Shown piece by piece: positions 24,530 through 32,769 of a stretch of 64,000 nt of DNA. Origin of the DNA: JBQCHF01 sp051954955 (GTDB taxonomy: Bacteria; Actinomycetota; Actinomycetes; Motilibacterales; Motilibacteraceae); assembly GCA_051954955.1 (NCBI GenBank), contig JBQCHF010000208.1, positions 21,146 to 85,145 of the forward strand. The letters run 5' to 3'. The translations under genes were made by a program, and so were the position numbers. Each line of letters begins with the position of its first letter. Within the stretch, counting starts at the first letter, position 1. Below the pieces are notes generated by a model that was given only the letters and a program-made list of their open reading frames with translations, had not been told where the DNA came from and did not search any database.

Positions 24530-25435
24530 TCAGGACTTCAGCGCGCCCTGCGTCACACCGGCCACGATGTAGCGCTGCATGAAGACGAACAGGATCACCA
24601 GCGGAGCGGCGGCGAGCAGCACGGCAGCCGCCAGCAGCGCCCACTCGTTGGTGTACTGCCCCTTGAAGGCGTAGAGGCCGAGCGTGACGGGATACTTGTT
24701 CGGGTCGGCCAGGTAGATGGTGGCGGCGATGATGTCGTTCCAGATCGTGATGGCGTGCAGGATGAACACGGTCACCAGCACCGGCCGGATCAGCGGCGCC
24801 ACGAAGGTGAACAGGTAGCGGAAGTAGCCGCAGCCGTCGATCGCCGCCGCCTCGTCCAGCTCCTTGGGCAGTGAGCGCAGGTAGCCCATGACCAGCAGGG
24901 GCCCGACGCCGAGCGATCCGGTCATCAGCAGGATGTAGCCCAGGCGGCTGTCGTAGAGGCCCAGCTTGAGCATGAGCTGGAACTGCGCGGTGAGCGCGTT
25001 CGGCAGGAACAGCGAGATGACGAACAGCACCGGCCAGAACCGCTTCGAGCCGCGGATGTAGCCGCGGGCCACCGGGAACGCGAGCAGCAGGGTGCCGAGC
25101 GTGCCCAGGGTGGCCGCGACGCCGGTGTACAGGATGCTGTTGAGGAAGTAGGTCCCGAAGTTGCCCCGCTGCCAGGCCTCCGAGAAGTTCGACCAGGCCA
25201 GGCCGTGGGTGAGGCCGGTGGGGTCGATGAGGAACTGCTGGTTGCTCTTGAACGCCGTGTTGAGCAGGAACAGCAGCGGGACCAGATAGGTGAGCGCGGC
25301 GGCCACCGACACGAGGTAGACGAAGCCGCGGCCGCCCTTGGCCCCGCGGGCACGCCGGGGCCTCCCCGGGACGGTCGGGGTGGGCTGCGGCGCGCGCTGG
25401 GCCGGCGGTGCGGTGGGCAGGGCGGAGGTGGTCAC
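24530..25435 (-). CDS. Carbohydrate ABC transporter permease (MalG type)
   Basis: This is a membrane permease of about 301 residues with six hydrophobic segments after a Pro/Ala/Arg-rich cytoplasmic N-terminus. The coupling motif lies at RSLPKELDEAAAIDGCGYFR, which matches the EAA loop (EAA...G) of CUT1-type permeases. GTG 25435 overlaps the stop of the partner permease (GTGA), so the two are made in equal amounts. It pairs with the MalF-type permease and the lipoprotein encoded upstream. No ATPase gene is present in the operon; a shared MsiK-like ATPase encoded elsewhere is the usual actinobacterial solution. Confidence 0.92.
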   Translation of the reverse strand: MTTSALPTAPPAQRAPQPTPTVPGRPRRARGAKGGRGFVYLVSVAAALTYLVPLLFLLNTAFKSNQQFLIDPTGLTHGLAWSNFSEAWQRGNFGTYFLNSILYTGVAATLGTLGTLLLAFPVARGYIRGSKRFWPVLFVISLFLPNALTAQFQLMLKLGLYDSRLGYILLMTGSLGVGPLLVMGYLRSLPKELDEAAAIDGCGYFRYLFTFVAPLIRPVLVTVFILHAITIWNDIIAATIYLADPNKYPVTLGLYAFKGQYTNEWALLAAAVLLAAAPLVILFVFMQRYIVAGVTQGALKS

Positions 25436-26358
25436 AGCTGCGTCTCCCGACGGCGGAGGTACCCGAGGGCGGCGAGGGCGAAGACGCCCACGAGGACGAA
25501 CTGGATGATCGAGACGGCCGAGGCCAGACCCTGCTGCTGCACCGAGGACCCGGTGGCGCTGGAGTCGAAGCCGATGGTGAAGATCTTCAGCGCCAGCACC
25601 GAGGTGTAGGGCTTGTCGTTGGTGAGGACGAAGATCAGCTGGAACGTCTGCAGGGCTCCGATGATGGAGATGAGGACGTTGGCCGTCACCGCGGGCGCGA
25701 CCATGGGGACGGTCACGTTGCGGAAGGTCTGCACCGGGCCGGCGCCGTCCACGGTGGCGGCCTCGTAGAGGTCGGTGGGCACCGACTGCAGCCCCGCCAG
25801 GAAGATCATCATCGCGTAGCCCATGCTCGACCAGATCTGGATGCAGACCACGATCGGGAAGGCGAGGTGCGGGTCGCCGAGGAAGGCCGACTCGGACCCG
25901 AACAGGCCCCACAGGCTGGCTGCGGGTCCGCCGGTCGGGTTGAAGAACAGCAGCCAGGTCAGGCCGATGACCGTCACGCCGAGCACGACCGGAAGGAAGA
26001 TCAGCGACCGGTAGAAGGTGCCGCCCCGGGGCCGCTGGTTGAGCACCACGGCCAGCACCAGGGCGATGGCGTTCTGCACCACGGTGACCGCCAGGCAGAA
26101 CTCGAGCGTCCGCTTGAGCAGGGCCCAGTTCTCGGTGGCCTGCGGGCCCGAGAAGAACTGGCGGTAGTTCTCCAGACCGATCCAGTGCCAGGGCACGCCG
26201 GGGATCCCGGAGATGTCGGTGAGGGACATGACTCCGACGGCGCCGGCCGGCAGCAGGTGGAACACCAGGAACAGCGCCATCGGGGCGATGATGCCCAGGG
26301 TGGGCGCCCAGCGCCGGCGCCGGCCGGTGCCGAACGGGCTGGCGGTCGTCGTGGCCAC
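25432..26358 (-). CDS. Carbohydrate ABC transporter permease (MalF type)
   Basis: This 308-residue integral membrane protein has about six segments. The EAA-type loop is visible as LQSVPTDLYEAATVDGAGPV. It belongs to the CUT1 family that imports oligosaccharides. It lies between the binding lipoprotein gene and the MalG-type gene, with which it overlaps by 4 nt. A stem-loop at 26411-26450 separates it from the binding-protein gene and may reduce downstream expression relative to the binding protein. Confidence 0.92.
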   Translation of the reverse strand: MATTTASPFGTGRRRRWAPTLGIIAPMALFLVFHLLPAGAVGVMSLTDISGIPGVPWHWIGLENYRQFFSGPQATENWALLKRTLEFCLAVTVVQNAIALVLAVVLNQRPRGGTFYRSLIFLPVVLGVTVIGLTWLLFFNPTGGPAASLWGLFGSESAFLGDPHLAFPIVVCIQIWSSMGYAMMIFLAGLQSVPTDLYEAATVDGAGPVQTFRNVTVPMVAPAVTANVLISIIGALQTFQLIFVLTNDKPYTSVLALKIFTIGFDSSATGSSVQQQGLASAVSIIQFVLVGVFALAALGYLRRRETQL

Positions 26359-26410
26359 GGCTCGGCCTCCTGTCGGGCGGATCGGGAACAGCGGAGGGAC
26401 TGGGTGGTGC

Positions 26411-26450
26411 CCGGCCGGGGACCGCGGTGCGGACGGCGGTCCCCAGCCGG
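26411..26450 (-). promoter_or_regulatory. Intercistronic stem-loop between binding-protein and permease genes
   Basis: GGGGACCGC (26417-26425) pairs with GCGGTCCCC (26436-26444). It is extended by CCGGC/GCCGG after one mismatch. Such structures often stabilise the upstream message or partly terminate transcription. Confidence 0.55.
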
Positions 26451-26484
26451 AGCTGTTCAGCGCAGCTGGTTCAGCGGGCGCTGG

Positions 26485-27837
26485 TCACCCCTTGGGGAGC
26501 GAGGCGCTCCAGTCCTTCTGGTTGTTGGTGGCGAGCGCGCCCATGTCGCTCACCGTCCCCATCGGCGCGATCTGGTCGTACGGGAAGCCGACGCGGATCG
26601 CCTTGGGGGCGGTGGGGTTCGGGTGGAAGACCTGGCCCCAGGTGGGCGAGAAGCCGTTCGGGCCGAGGTACTGGGCCATCGAGTCCAGGAACGCGGTGCT
26701 CTTGATGTTGGGCTGGACCGGCAGCACGCCCGCGCTGCTCACCCACGTCTGGTAGACGTCGGGCTGGGAGTAGAAGGCGATGAACTTCTGGGCCAGGTCC
26801 TTGTGCTTGGCGTTCGCCGGAATGGCGATGTTGTTCTCGAGCTTGCCGCGCAGGATGTTGTTCGCGGGGTCGTTGCTCCCCGGCAGCGGGAACATCGAGA
26901 ACTTCAGGTTGGCGTTCGCCTGGGCCAGGCTCGGCTGCTGCCAGGTGCCCTCGGGGAACATGGCGGCCTTGCCGGAGGCGAACACGGCCGAGGCGGCCGC
27001 GTCGGTGCTGCCCGGGAAGGTCTTCGGTGCGTAGGAGTAGATCTTCTGGATCTTGTTCAGGACGTCGACCTGCGTCGGGTCGCTGAACTTCGCCTCACCG
27101 GTCCACAGCGCCTTGTCCAGCGCGGCCATGTCCGGCACCGCGGAGTCCACGATGCCCTCCATGACCAGGCCGACCGGCCACTTCTCCGCGCCACCCATCA
27201 CGATCGGGGTGACGCCGTTGGCCTTGAAGGTGTCCAGGGCCTTGACGAAGTCGTCCCAGGTCTTGGGGACCTGCACGTTGTACTTCGCGAAGAGGTCCTG
27301 GTTGTAGTAGACGCCGTTGACGTAGCTGGCAGCGGTCGGCACGGCGTAGTCCTTGCCGTTGAACTGCTCGTCCTTGCGCGCGCCCGGCGACCAGTTGTCC
27401 AGGTAGGAGCCGCTCAGCTCGGTCCACTGGCCGGCCTTGAGACCGCGGACCCAGTCGCTGTCCTGCACGCCCTTGGCGTAGTCCGGCGTCTCGCGGGTGC
27501 CGCCGGAGGAGTTGCCTTCGGTCACGTCGACGTCGCCGGCCGTAAGACGGGCGGTGCGGACCTTGGGGAAGTTCTCCGTGGGGATGAAGGAGAACTCGAC
27601 CTTGGTGCCGGGGTTGGCCTTCTCGAAGGCCGTGCCGACGGCCTGCCAGGCGGCGTTGGTCGGCTTGTTGTCGTGGATGAGCACCTTGATGGTGCCGCCG
27701 GCGCTGCTGGCCGCGTTGCCGGTCGAGCCGCCGCCTCCGCAGGCGGTGAGGGTGAGGGAGAGCGCGCCGAGGGCGGCAGCGCCGGCGAGGGCCAGGCGGC
27801 CCTTGCGGCGCCGGGGGATCGCGGACGGTCCGGGCAT
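26485..27837 (-). CDS. Carbohydrate ABC transporter substrate-binding lipoprotein
   Basis: This is a family 1 (MalE-like) extracellular solute-binding protein of 450 residues. The N-terminus has RRRKGRLALAGAAALGALSL followed by the lipobox LTAC, so it is anchored to the membrane. The binding fold follows with IKVLIHDNKPTNAAWQAVGT, then FVKALDTFKANGVTPIVMGG and AVFASGKAAMFPEGTWQQP. It is encoded between a LacI repressor and the two permease genes, and the operon ends with a beta-mannosidase. A mannose-containing oligosaccharide is therefore the probable ligand; this is inferred from context only. Confidence 0.92.
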   Translation of the reverse strand: MPGPSAIPRRRKGRLALAGAAALGALSLTLTACGGGGSTGNAASSAGGTIKVLIHDNKPTNAAWQAVGTAFEKANPGTKVEFSFIPTENFPKVRTARLTAGDVDVTEGNSSGGTRETPDYAKGVQDSDWVRGLKAGQWTELSGSYLDNWSPGARKDEQFNGKDYAVPTAASYVNGVYYNQDLFAKYNVQVPKTWDDFVKALDTFKANGVTPIVMGGAEKWPVGLVMEGIVDSAVPDMAALDKALWTGEAKFSDPTQVDVLNKIQKIYSYAPKTFPGSTDAAASAVFASGKAAMFPEGTWQQPSLAQANANLKFSMFPLPGSNDPANNILRGKLENNIAIPANAKHKDLAQKFIAFYSQPDVYQTWVSSAGVLPVQPNIKSTAFLDSMAQYLGPNGFSPTWGQVFHPNPTAPKAIRVGFPYDQIAPMGTVSDMGALATNNQKDWSASLPKG

Positions 27838-27943
27838 GGCAGACAGCTCCTGTCGTACGGCGGGGACGTGGGTGAGGTCGGACGGTGCGGTGGAGCGGGT
27901 GGAGCGGTGGTGCTGACGGGATCAGTGGGTCCGCAGGCAGCGG

Positions 27944-29011
27944 TCAGCGGCGCGGTGGCGCCACCGACGAGCGGCGGACGAGGTCGACCGGCACGAGCGT
28001 GGTGACGGCGGGGGTCTGCGGGTCGTCGGCGCGGGCCAGCAGGCGATGAACCGCGACGGCGCCGAGGACTGGGAGGTCCAGGCGGAAGGTGGTCAGGGGC
28101 GGGAAGGTGTGGGCGCCCAGCTCGTCGCCGGCGCCCACCACCGACACGTCGTCGGGCACGATGCAGCCGTGCTCGCGCAGGGCGAGCAGCGCGCCGGAGG
28201 CGGTCACGTCGTTGGCGCAGAACAGGCCGGTGAAGGGGGCGTCGCCGGCGAGGAGTCGACGGGTGGCGGCGTAGGCGCCCTGCTGGGTGAGGTCGCAGCT
28301 CTCGACCAGCTCGGGGCGGAACGGGACGCCCGCGTGGGCGAGAGCGTCGCGCAGGCCGCGGGCGCGCTGCTCGATGGCCGGCACGGCGTTGCGGACGGCG
28401 GAGCCGGGGAGCAGCGGGCCCCCGATGAAGGCGATGTCCTGGTGCCCGGCGCGCAGCATCTCGTCCACGACCTGGCGGGCGCCCTCGGCGTAGTCCGGCA
28501 GGACCGCGTCGTGGCCGGCGCCCTCGAGCTGGGAGTCGACCACGACGACCGGGATGCCGAGGTGCTCGACGGCCTCGACGACCTCGGGGCTGGGCACGCC
28601 CACGAGCAGGGTGGCGTCGATGCCGAGCTCGCCGATCCGCTCGACCACTTCGGCCGGCGAGACGCCGGCGCCGGGGAGCGAGCGGTAGGTGACGCTGGCG
28701 CCGCGGCGGCCCGCCTCGGTCTCGACACCGTGCAGCACGCCGGCCCAGAAGGGCGCCATCAGGTCGCTGGTGGTGGGCAGGTGGGGGAGCGTGAGCAGGT
28801 AGCCGATGCTGCGGGCCGGGGTGGTCGCGATGGTCGGGACCCCCGCCCGGACCTGGCGCGGAAGGTAGCCGAGCTCGGCCGCGGACCGGAGCACCCGCTC
28901 GCGCAGCTCGCCGGCCACGTTGTGGTGCTGGTTCAGCACCCGGGAGACGGTGCCGCTGGAGACGTTGGCGTGCCGGGCGACGTCCCGGACGGTGACTGCG
29001 GTGCGTCCCAC
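27944..29011 (-). CDS. LacI family transcriptional repressor (second)
   Basis: This repressor is 355 residues from GTG 29011, which sits six bases behind GGGAGGAGGG on the minus strand. An upstream ATG at 29062 lacks such a site and would add an atypical Arg-rich tail. The helix-turn-helix is TVRDVARHANVSSGTVSRVL at about residues 7-26. The sugar-binding domain follows with GYLLTLPHLP, NDVTASGALLALREHGC and a typical C-terminus. It heads the gene order repressor, binding lipoprotein, permeases and beta-mannosidase, so it most likely controls this operon and itself. Candidate operators are the palindromic TCATGA and ATGAACGTTCAT sites in the 29012-29575 gap. Confidence 0.9.
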   Translation of the reverse strand: MGRTAVTVRDVARHANVSSGTVSRVLNQHHNVAGELRERVLRSAAELGYLPRQVRAGVPTIATTPARSIGYLLTLPHLPTTSDLMAPFWAGVLHGVETEAGRRGASVTYRSLPGAGVSPAEVVERIGELGIDATLLVGVPSPEVVEAVEHLGIPVVVVDSQLEGAGHDAVLPDYAEGARQVVDEMLRAGHQDIAFIGGPLLPGSAVRNAVPAIEQRARGLRDALAHAGVPFRPELVESCDLTQQGAYAATRRLLAGDAPFTGLFCANDVTASGALLALREHGCIVPDDVSVVGAGDELGAHTFPPLTTFRLDLPVLGAVAVHRLLARADDPQTPAVTTLVPVDLVRRSSVAPPRR

Positions 29012-29244
29012 GACGGTCCCTCCTCCCAGTCGGCGTCGGTGCCTGTTCGTCAGCGCCGTCATGACGCTTCATGACGTTGTGGTGAACTGAACGGCCATGA
29101 CGGTGACCGCGTCAAGACCTTGTTCTCGGAACGTGTCCTCCCGGTGAGGGCCGCGGGCGGTGGCCTTCCGGGTCGCTTTGGGCTCCTGACCTGCGCTTTC
29201 ACGGGCGCGCGGCGATCATGAACGGCGGCGCGGCGGCGTTGAAC

Positions 29245-29258
29245 GATGAACGTTCATC
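29245..29258. promoter_or_regulatory. 14-bp perfect palindrome, putative operator
   Basis: GATGAACGTTCATC is exactly self-complementary. It shares the half-site ATGAACG with the second palindrome 34 bases downstream. Confidence 0.55.
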
Positions 29259-29278
29259 CTCGGCCGGTCGCCACATCC

Positions 29279-29290
29279 CGTTCATGAACG
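29279..29290. promoter_or_regulatory. 12-bp perfect palindrome, putative operator
   Basis: CGTTCATGAACG is exactly self-complementary. It is the inside-out arrangement of the half-sites seen at 29245-29258. Confidence 0.5.
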
Positions 29291-29575
29291 CGGCCCCGCG
29301 CCGGGCCGCCTTGAGGGCCAGGGGTTCGCCCGCTGACCTGCGCAGATCACGTCCGCGGTGAACGTTCCGCGCTCGGCAGCGTGACTGGTCGCTCCCTTGA
29401 CGTGGCTTGTGCACCGGTCACACCGTTCCGGCGCACGGCGTCCGCTTCGCGCCGGGACCGCTCGTCGGCCGCGCTCCGCCGCCCCGACGTGCCCCGACCC
29501 AGCCCGCGCCGTCTCCCGTCGCTGTCCCGGCTATCCCACGACGACGTGCCCACGCGCGAGAACGGAGCAGTACCA

Positions 29576-31663
29576 GTGCCTCCCCAGACCAGCCCCACCA
29601 GCAGCGGCGGTCATCGGATCGCCGCCCCCACGACCACCACCGACACCGATACGACCGACACCAGCGACACCAGCGACACCAGCGACGCACCGGGCACGAG
29701 CCCGGGGCAGCCCACCCGTCGGGCCGTGCTCGTCGGTGCCCTCGCGGGTGGTGCGGCCGCTCTCGCCGGCGGGCTTCCGCTGCTGCCCGGCCTCGCCGCG
29801 CCGGCTGCAGCGGCCGCCGGTGACCCGCTCCCTCTGGTGGCCTCGCTGGCCCAGCCGCCGGCCCGGGCGGCGTTCGCGCCGCAGGAGCAGCAGATCGCGG
29901 GGTTCCTGCTCTCGCTCGCTCCGATGGCGAACGGGATCAGCACCGCGCCCGACACCTACGGCTGGCTTCGCGGCGGTTGGGGCGGCCGCAGCCCGGACAA
30001 GCCCTACAACGCCCGGATCCAGGAGAACGTCGCGACCATGGCCTGGTTCGCGGCGAACGAGCGGCCGTGGAACCCCTACGTGGGCGATCAGGCCCTGCTG
30101 GCGCGGCTCGACGTCGCGCTGGGCTACTACCTGGGTCTGCAGCACGCGGACGGCTCGTGGTCGGAGTACGCACCGGACGAGCACTCGCGGGCCGCCACCG
30201 GCTTCGGGATGTCGGCGCTGGCGATGGTGGTGCGCAACCTGGCGAAGATCGGCGCCCTGCCCGAGACGACCGACCGGGTGCGGGGGGCGCTGGAGCGGGC
30301 CGCGCGCTGGTTCCTCGACCCGCAGAACGGGTCCGTGTGGACCGAGCCGGTGCAGGAGTACGCCAACCAGGCCTTCGGCGGGCTGTTCGCCGCGGTCGAG
30401 GTGGTGGCGGTGACCGGCGCAAGCGACCTGCAGCCGATGGTCGACGAGCGGATCCGGTTCATGCGCGAGAGCGGGCAGAGCCCGGCGGGCTACTTCTACG
30501 AGCCCAAGGGCCAGGACCTCGGCTACAACGACGAGGTCATGCTGCCGGACGTGGCCAAGCTGTGGTCGCTGCAGCACAGCCCAGTGGTGCACGACATGGC
30601 CGAGGACTTCTACGGCTGGTGGCAGTGGAACTTCGTCCGCGAGCCGGACGGGGCCGGCAACCTCGGCAACGTCGCCTCCTCCGCCCGCACCTACATGGTG
30701 TTCCGCGACGACGTTCCGAACGACGGCTACAAGGCGACGACCGACTCGCTGCTGGCGCCCACCATCCCGCTGGCCCGGGCGTTCGAGCCGTCGGTGCAGC
30801 AGCGGGCAGCGCAGCGAGCTTCGTGGGCGGCGAGCCCGGACCCGGTGAAGCCGTCGTCGCCGTACTACACGATCTTCGCGACGGTGCGGGACATGGAGTA
30901 CGGCGAGGCGTTCCCCAGCCAGGCGGCCAAGGACCGGGCCGTCGAGTCTCTGCCCTACCTCGAGCACAAGACGGCGACCGAGTGGCGGCGCGACCCGCTG
31001 GGTGACCGGCAGTGGGTCTACGTGCGACGGCCGAGCTGGTTCCTGGGGGCCCACTTCGGCAACCGCGCGTCCGGTCTGGTGCGCACCGGCCCGGCGTTCC
31101 TGTGGCACCCGGCCGCGGGAATGCTCGTGCACTCCCTCAACACCGGCGACGACTCGGCCTGGACGACGTTCGTGGACGGCCGGGCGGACGCCGACCAGGA
31201 CGTGCTGGACGCGACCTACTACGCCGGCGATCCGCGGAGCGGCCGTGAGGTGCCCGACCCGCGGTCGGTGCGGGGCGCTGCCCCGGTGGGGATGCGCTGG
31301 ACCGGATTTGACGGGGCGCTGGTCAAGGACGTCGTCGTGGGCGCCGGTCAGGTGCTGCTGCGCACGACCACCGACGGGGAGGCTCTCGAGCAGCTTCCGC
31401 TGGTGCTGCACGCCTCCGACAACGTGTCGTGGACCGGCGGCGGCGCTGTCGCCTACGGCGGCAGCAGCAGCGGGTCGGCGAGCGGGCTGCGGATCCGGCG
31501 GGGCGGTGTCTCGCTCCGCCTGGAGTGGGGTCGGGTCCTCGAGGCGCAGCTCGTGGCGCGCAAGCAGGTCTACTTCCGCGCTGCGGACCGTCGGCTGCAC
31601 GCGCTGCTGCTCCTGCACGCGGGCCCGCTCGAGATCCGGATCACCACGGACGAGGAGGGCTAA
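29576..31663 (+). CDS. Large Tat-type secreted protein of unknown activity, probably carbohydrate-active
   Basis: This 695-residue protein is not recognised as a named family. From GTG 29576 it has a Thr/Asp/Ser-rich n-region (residues 19-37, encoded partly by three 9-nt repeats at 29657-29683). A twin-arginine motif PTRRAVLVG (Arg48-Arg49) and a long Ala/Gly/Leu hydrophobic stretch ending near AAPAAAAAG follow. Residues about 100-430 are helix-rich with Trp/Tyr patches such as WLRGGWGGRS, LGLQHADGSWSEYAPDEHS and YNDEVMLPDVAKLW, which resembles an alpha/alpha-toroid. The remaining 250 residues look beta-rich. This layout is common in polysaccharide lyases and related glycan enzymes. It lies between a mannoside-uptake operon and an acetyl esterase, so extracellular glycan breakdown is a reasonable guess. 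Confidence 0.75.
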   Translation: MPPQTSPTSSGGHRIAAPTTTTDTDTTDTSDTSDTSDAPGTSPGQPTRRAVLVGALAGGAAALAGGLPLLPGLAAPAAAAAGDPLPLVASLAQPPARAAFAPQEQQIAGFLLSLAPMANGISTAPDTYGWLRGGWGGRSPDKPYNARIQENVATMAWFAANERPWNPYVGDQALLARLDVALGYYLGLQHADGSWSEYAPDEHSRAATGFGMSALAMVVRNLAKIGALPETTDRVRGALERAARWFLDPQNGSVWTEPVQEYANQAFGGLFAAVEVVAVTGASDLQPMVDERIRFMRESGQSPAGYFYEPKGQDLGYNDEVMLPDVAKLWSLQHSPVVHDMAEDFYGWWQWNFVREPDGAGNLGNVASSARTYMVFRDDVPNDGYKATTDSLLAPTIPLARAFEPSVQQRAAQRASWAASPDPVKPSSPYYTIFATVRDMEYGEAFPSQAAKDRAVESLPYLEHKTATEWRRDPLGDRQWVYVRRPSWFLGAHFGNRASGLVRTGPAFLWHPAAGMLVHSLNTGDDSAWTTFVDGRADADQDVLDATYYAGDPRSGREVPDPRSVRGAAPVGMRWTGFDGALVKDVVVGAGQVLLRTTTDGEALEQLPLVLHASDNVSWTGGGAVAYGGSSSGSASGLRIRRGGVSLRLEWGRVLEAQLVARKQVYFRAADRRLHALLLLHAGPLEIRITTDEEG
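29657..29683 (+). repeat. Three tandem 9-nt repeats encoding Asp-Thr-Ser
   Basis: GACACCAGC is repeated three times inside the N-terminal low-complexity region of the secreted protein. Confidence 0.85.
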
Positions 31664-31678
31664 GGGGGCGCTGGGACG

Positions 31679-31714
31679 GGGGAGGGAGCGCGAGGGGACC
31701 CGCGCTCCCTCCCC
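31679..31714. terminator. Bidirectional terminator, 14-bp perfect stem
   Basis: GGGGAGGGAGCGCG at 31679-31692 pairs with 31701-31714 around an 8-base loop. It lies between the convergent secreted-protein and esterase genes. Confidence 0.8.
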
Positions 31715-31733
31715 TGATCGTCCGGCCCGCAGG

Positions 31734-32699
31734 TCAGGAGGTCATGGCCGCGGCCGCCTCCAGCTGCAGCTCGCTGTGGTGCGCGCCGCCGCCTTCGTGG
31801 CCGCAGTAGGGGTAGACCTCGATGGACTTCTGGCCGGCCCAGGCGTCGTAGGCGGCGAAGACCGTCTCCGGTGGGCAGACGACGTCCATGAGGCCGACCG
31901 ACCAGAGCGATGGGACGGTGGCCCGCTGGGACAGGACCACGCCGTCGAAGTAGCGCAGGACCTCCAGCGCGGAGGGCACCTTGTCGCGGTTGACGGCGAG
32001 GTAGGTGCGCAGCTCGGTGTAGGGCGGCTCCTCGGCGAGCGCGGCCGCTCGCGCGATGTCGCAGAGGAACGGCACGTCGACCAGCGCCCCGACGACGCCC
32101 TCGGGCGCCAGCGCGGCGGCGGCGATGGTGATGCCGCCGCCCTGGCTCGCCCCCCGCAGCACGATCCGGTCCGGGTCCACCCCGGGCAGCTCGCGGGCGG
32201 CGCGCACGGCGCAGGCGGCATCGGTGAAGACCCGGCGGTAGTAGTAGCTCTCCCGGGACCCGATGCCCTTGGTGAGGAAGCCCGGGTGCGCCGGCTCGCT
32301 GCCGTGGGGGTCGGGGGTGTGGCCGACCGACCAGGTGCCGCCCTGTCCCCGGGTGTCGACCGCGAGGTGCGCGTAGCCGGCCGAGGCCCACAGCAGCCGC
32401 TCGTGCGCCAGAGCGCGCCCGCCGCCATAGCCCATGTACTCCACGACGACCGGTAGCCGCTCGTCGCTGCCGGCTGGGCGCACCAGCCAGGCGCGCACCG
32501 GCTCCTCGCCGAAGCCCGCGAACACCACGTCGAAGACGTCCACGGTCTTGAGCCGGGTGGCGAGCTTCTCCAGCTGCGGCACCACCTTCCTTGTGGGTAG
32601 CGAGGTGGCCCAGAACTCGTCCAGGTCGGCGGGCGGGGTGTGGTCGCCGCGGGGGAGCTCGCGGCCGACGTAGGCGGGCTGGTGGGCGAGGTGGGTCAT
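31734..32699 (-). CDS. Acetylxylan esterase / cephalosporin-C deacetylase family protein
   Basis: This 321-residue alpha/beta hydrolase belongs to the AXE1 (carbohydrate esterase 7) group. The nucleophile is the serine in GASQGGG, the acid is probably the aspartate in GLMDVVCPP, and the base is the histidine in CGHEGGG. DTRGQGGTW is the family RGQ motif. The ATG at 32699 is followed by THLAHQPAYVG; no signal peptide is seen, so it removes acetyl groups inside the cell, probably from imported oligosaccharides. It is divergent from an isomerase gene and the two share a LacI-type palindrome. Activity on xylan versus other acetylated sugars is not decided by sequence. Confidence 0.9.
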   Translation of the reverse strand: MTHLAHQPAYVGRELPRGDHTPPADLDEFWATSLPTRKVVPQLEKLATRLKTVDVFDVVFAGFGEEPVRAWLVRPAGSDERLPVVVEYMGYGGGRALAHERLLWASAGYAHLAVDTRGQGGTWSVGHTPDPHGSEPAHPGFLTKGIGSRESYYYRRVFTDAACAVRAARELPGVDPDRIVLRGASQGGGITIAAAALAPEGVVGALVDVPFLCDIARAAALAEEPPYTELRTYLAVNRDKVPSALEVLRYFDGVVLSQRATVPSLWSVGLMDVVCPPETVFAAYDAWAGQKSIEVYPYCGHEGGGAHHSELQLEAAAAMTS

Positions 32700-32724
32700 C
32701 GGGAGCCTTCCGGGGCGAGGGCTG

Positions 32725-32738
32725 GGTAAGCGCTTTCC
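32725..32738. promoter_or_regulatory. LacI-family operator, near-perfect copy of the site at 20681
   Basis: GGTAAGCGCTTTCC differs by one base from GGAAAGCGCTTTCC. It lies between the divergent esterase and isomerase genes, and TTTCCA inside it doubles as the -35 of the rightward promoter (17 bases before TAGTCT). Confidence 0.75.
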
Positions 32739-32756
32739 ATTGCCTGGCTGGAAGCC

Positions 32757-32762
32757 TAGTCT
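32757..32762 (+). promoter_or_regulatory. -10 element of a probable leaderless promoter (isomerase gene)
   Basis: TAGTCT is followed by seven bases and the GTG at 32770. The -35-like TTTCCA (32734-32739) overlaps the LacI-type operator. Confidence 0.55.
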
Positions 32763-32769
32763 GCTCGCT

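Larger units (their letters stand above)
29012..29575. other. 564-bp divergent intergenic region with clustered palindromes
   Basis: No gene is convincing here. The stretch separates the LacI operon from the secreted-protein gene. It holds TCATGA at 29059, 29069, 29216 and 29282, the 14-bp palindrome at 29245-29258 and the 12-bp palindrome at 29279-29290, with further TGAACG copies at 29241 and 29359. It is likely a regulatory region for both directions. Confidence 0.6.

Noticed and set aside
29199..29414. Small minus-strand frame in the palindrome-rich intergenic region
   Set aside because: No ribosome-binding site or family features, and it covers the operator-like palindromes.
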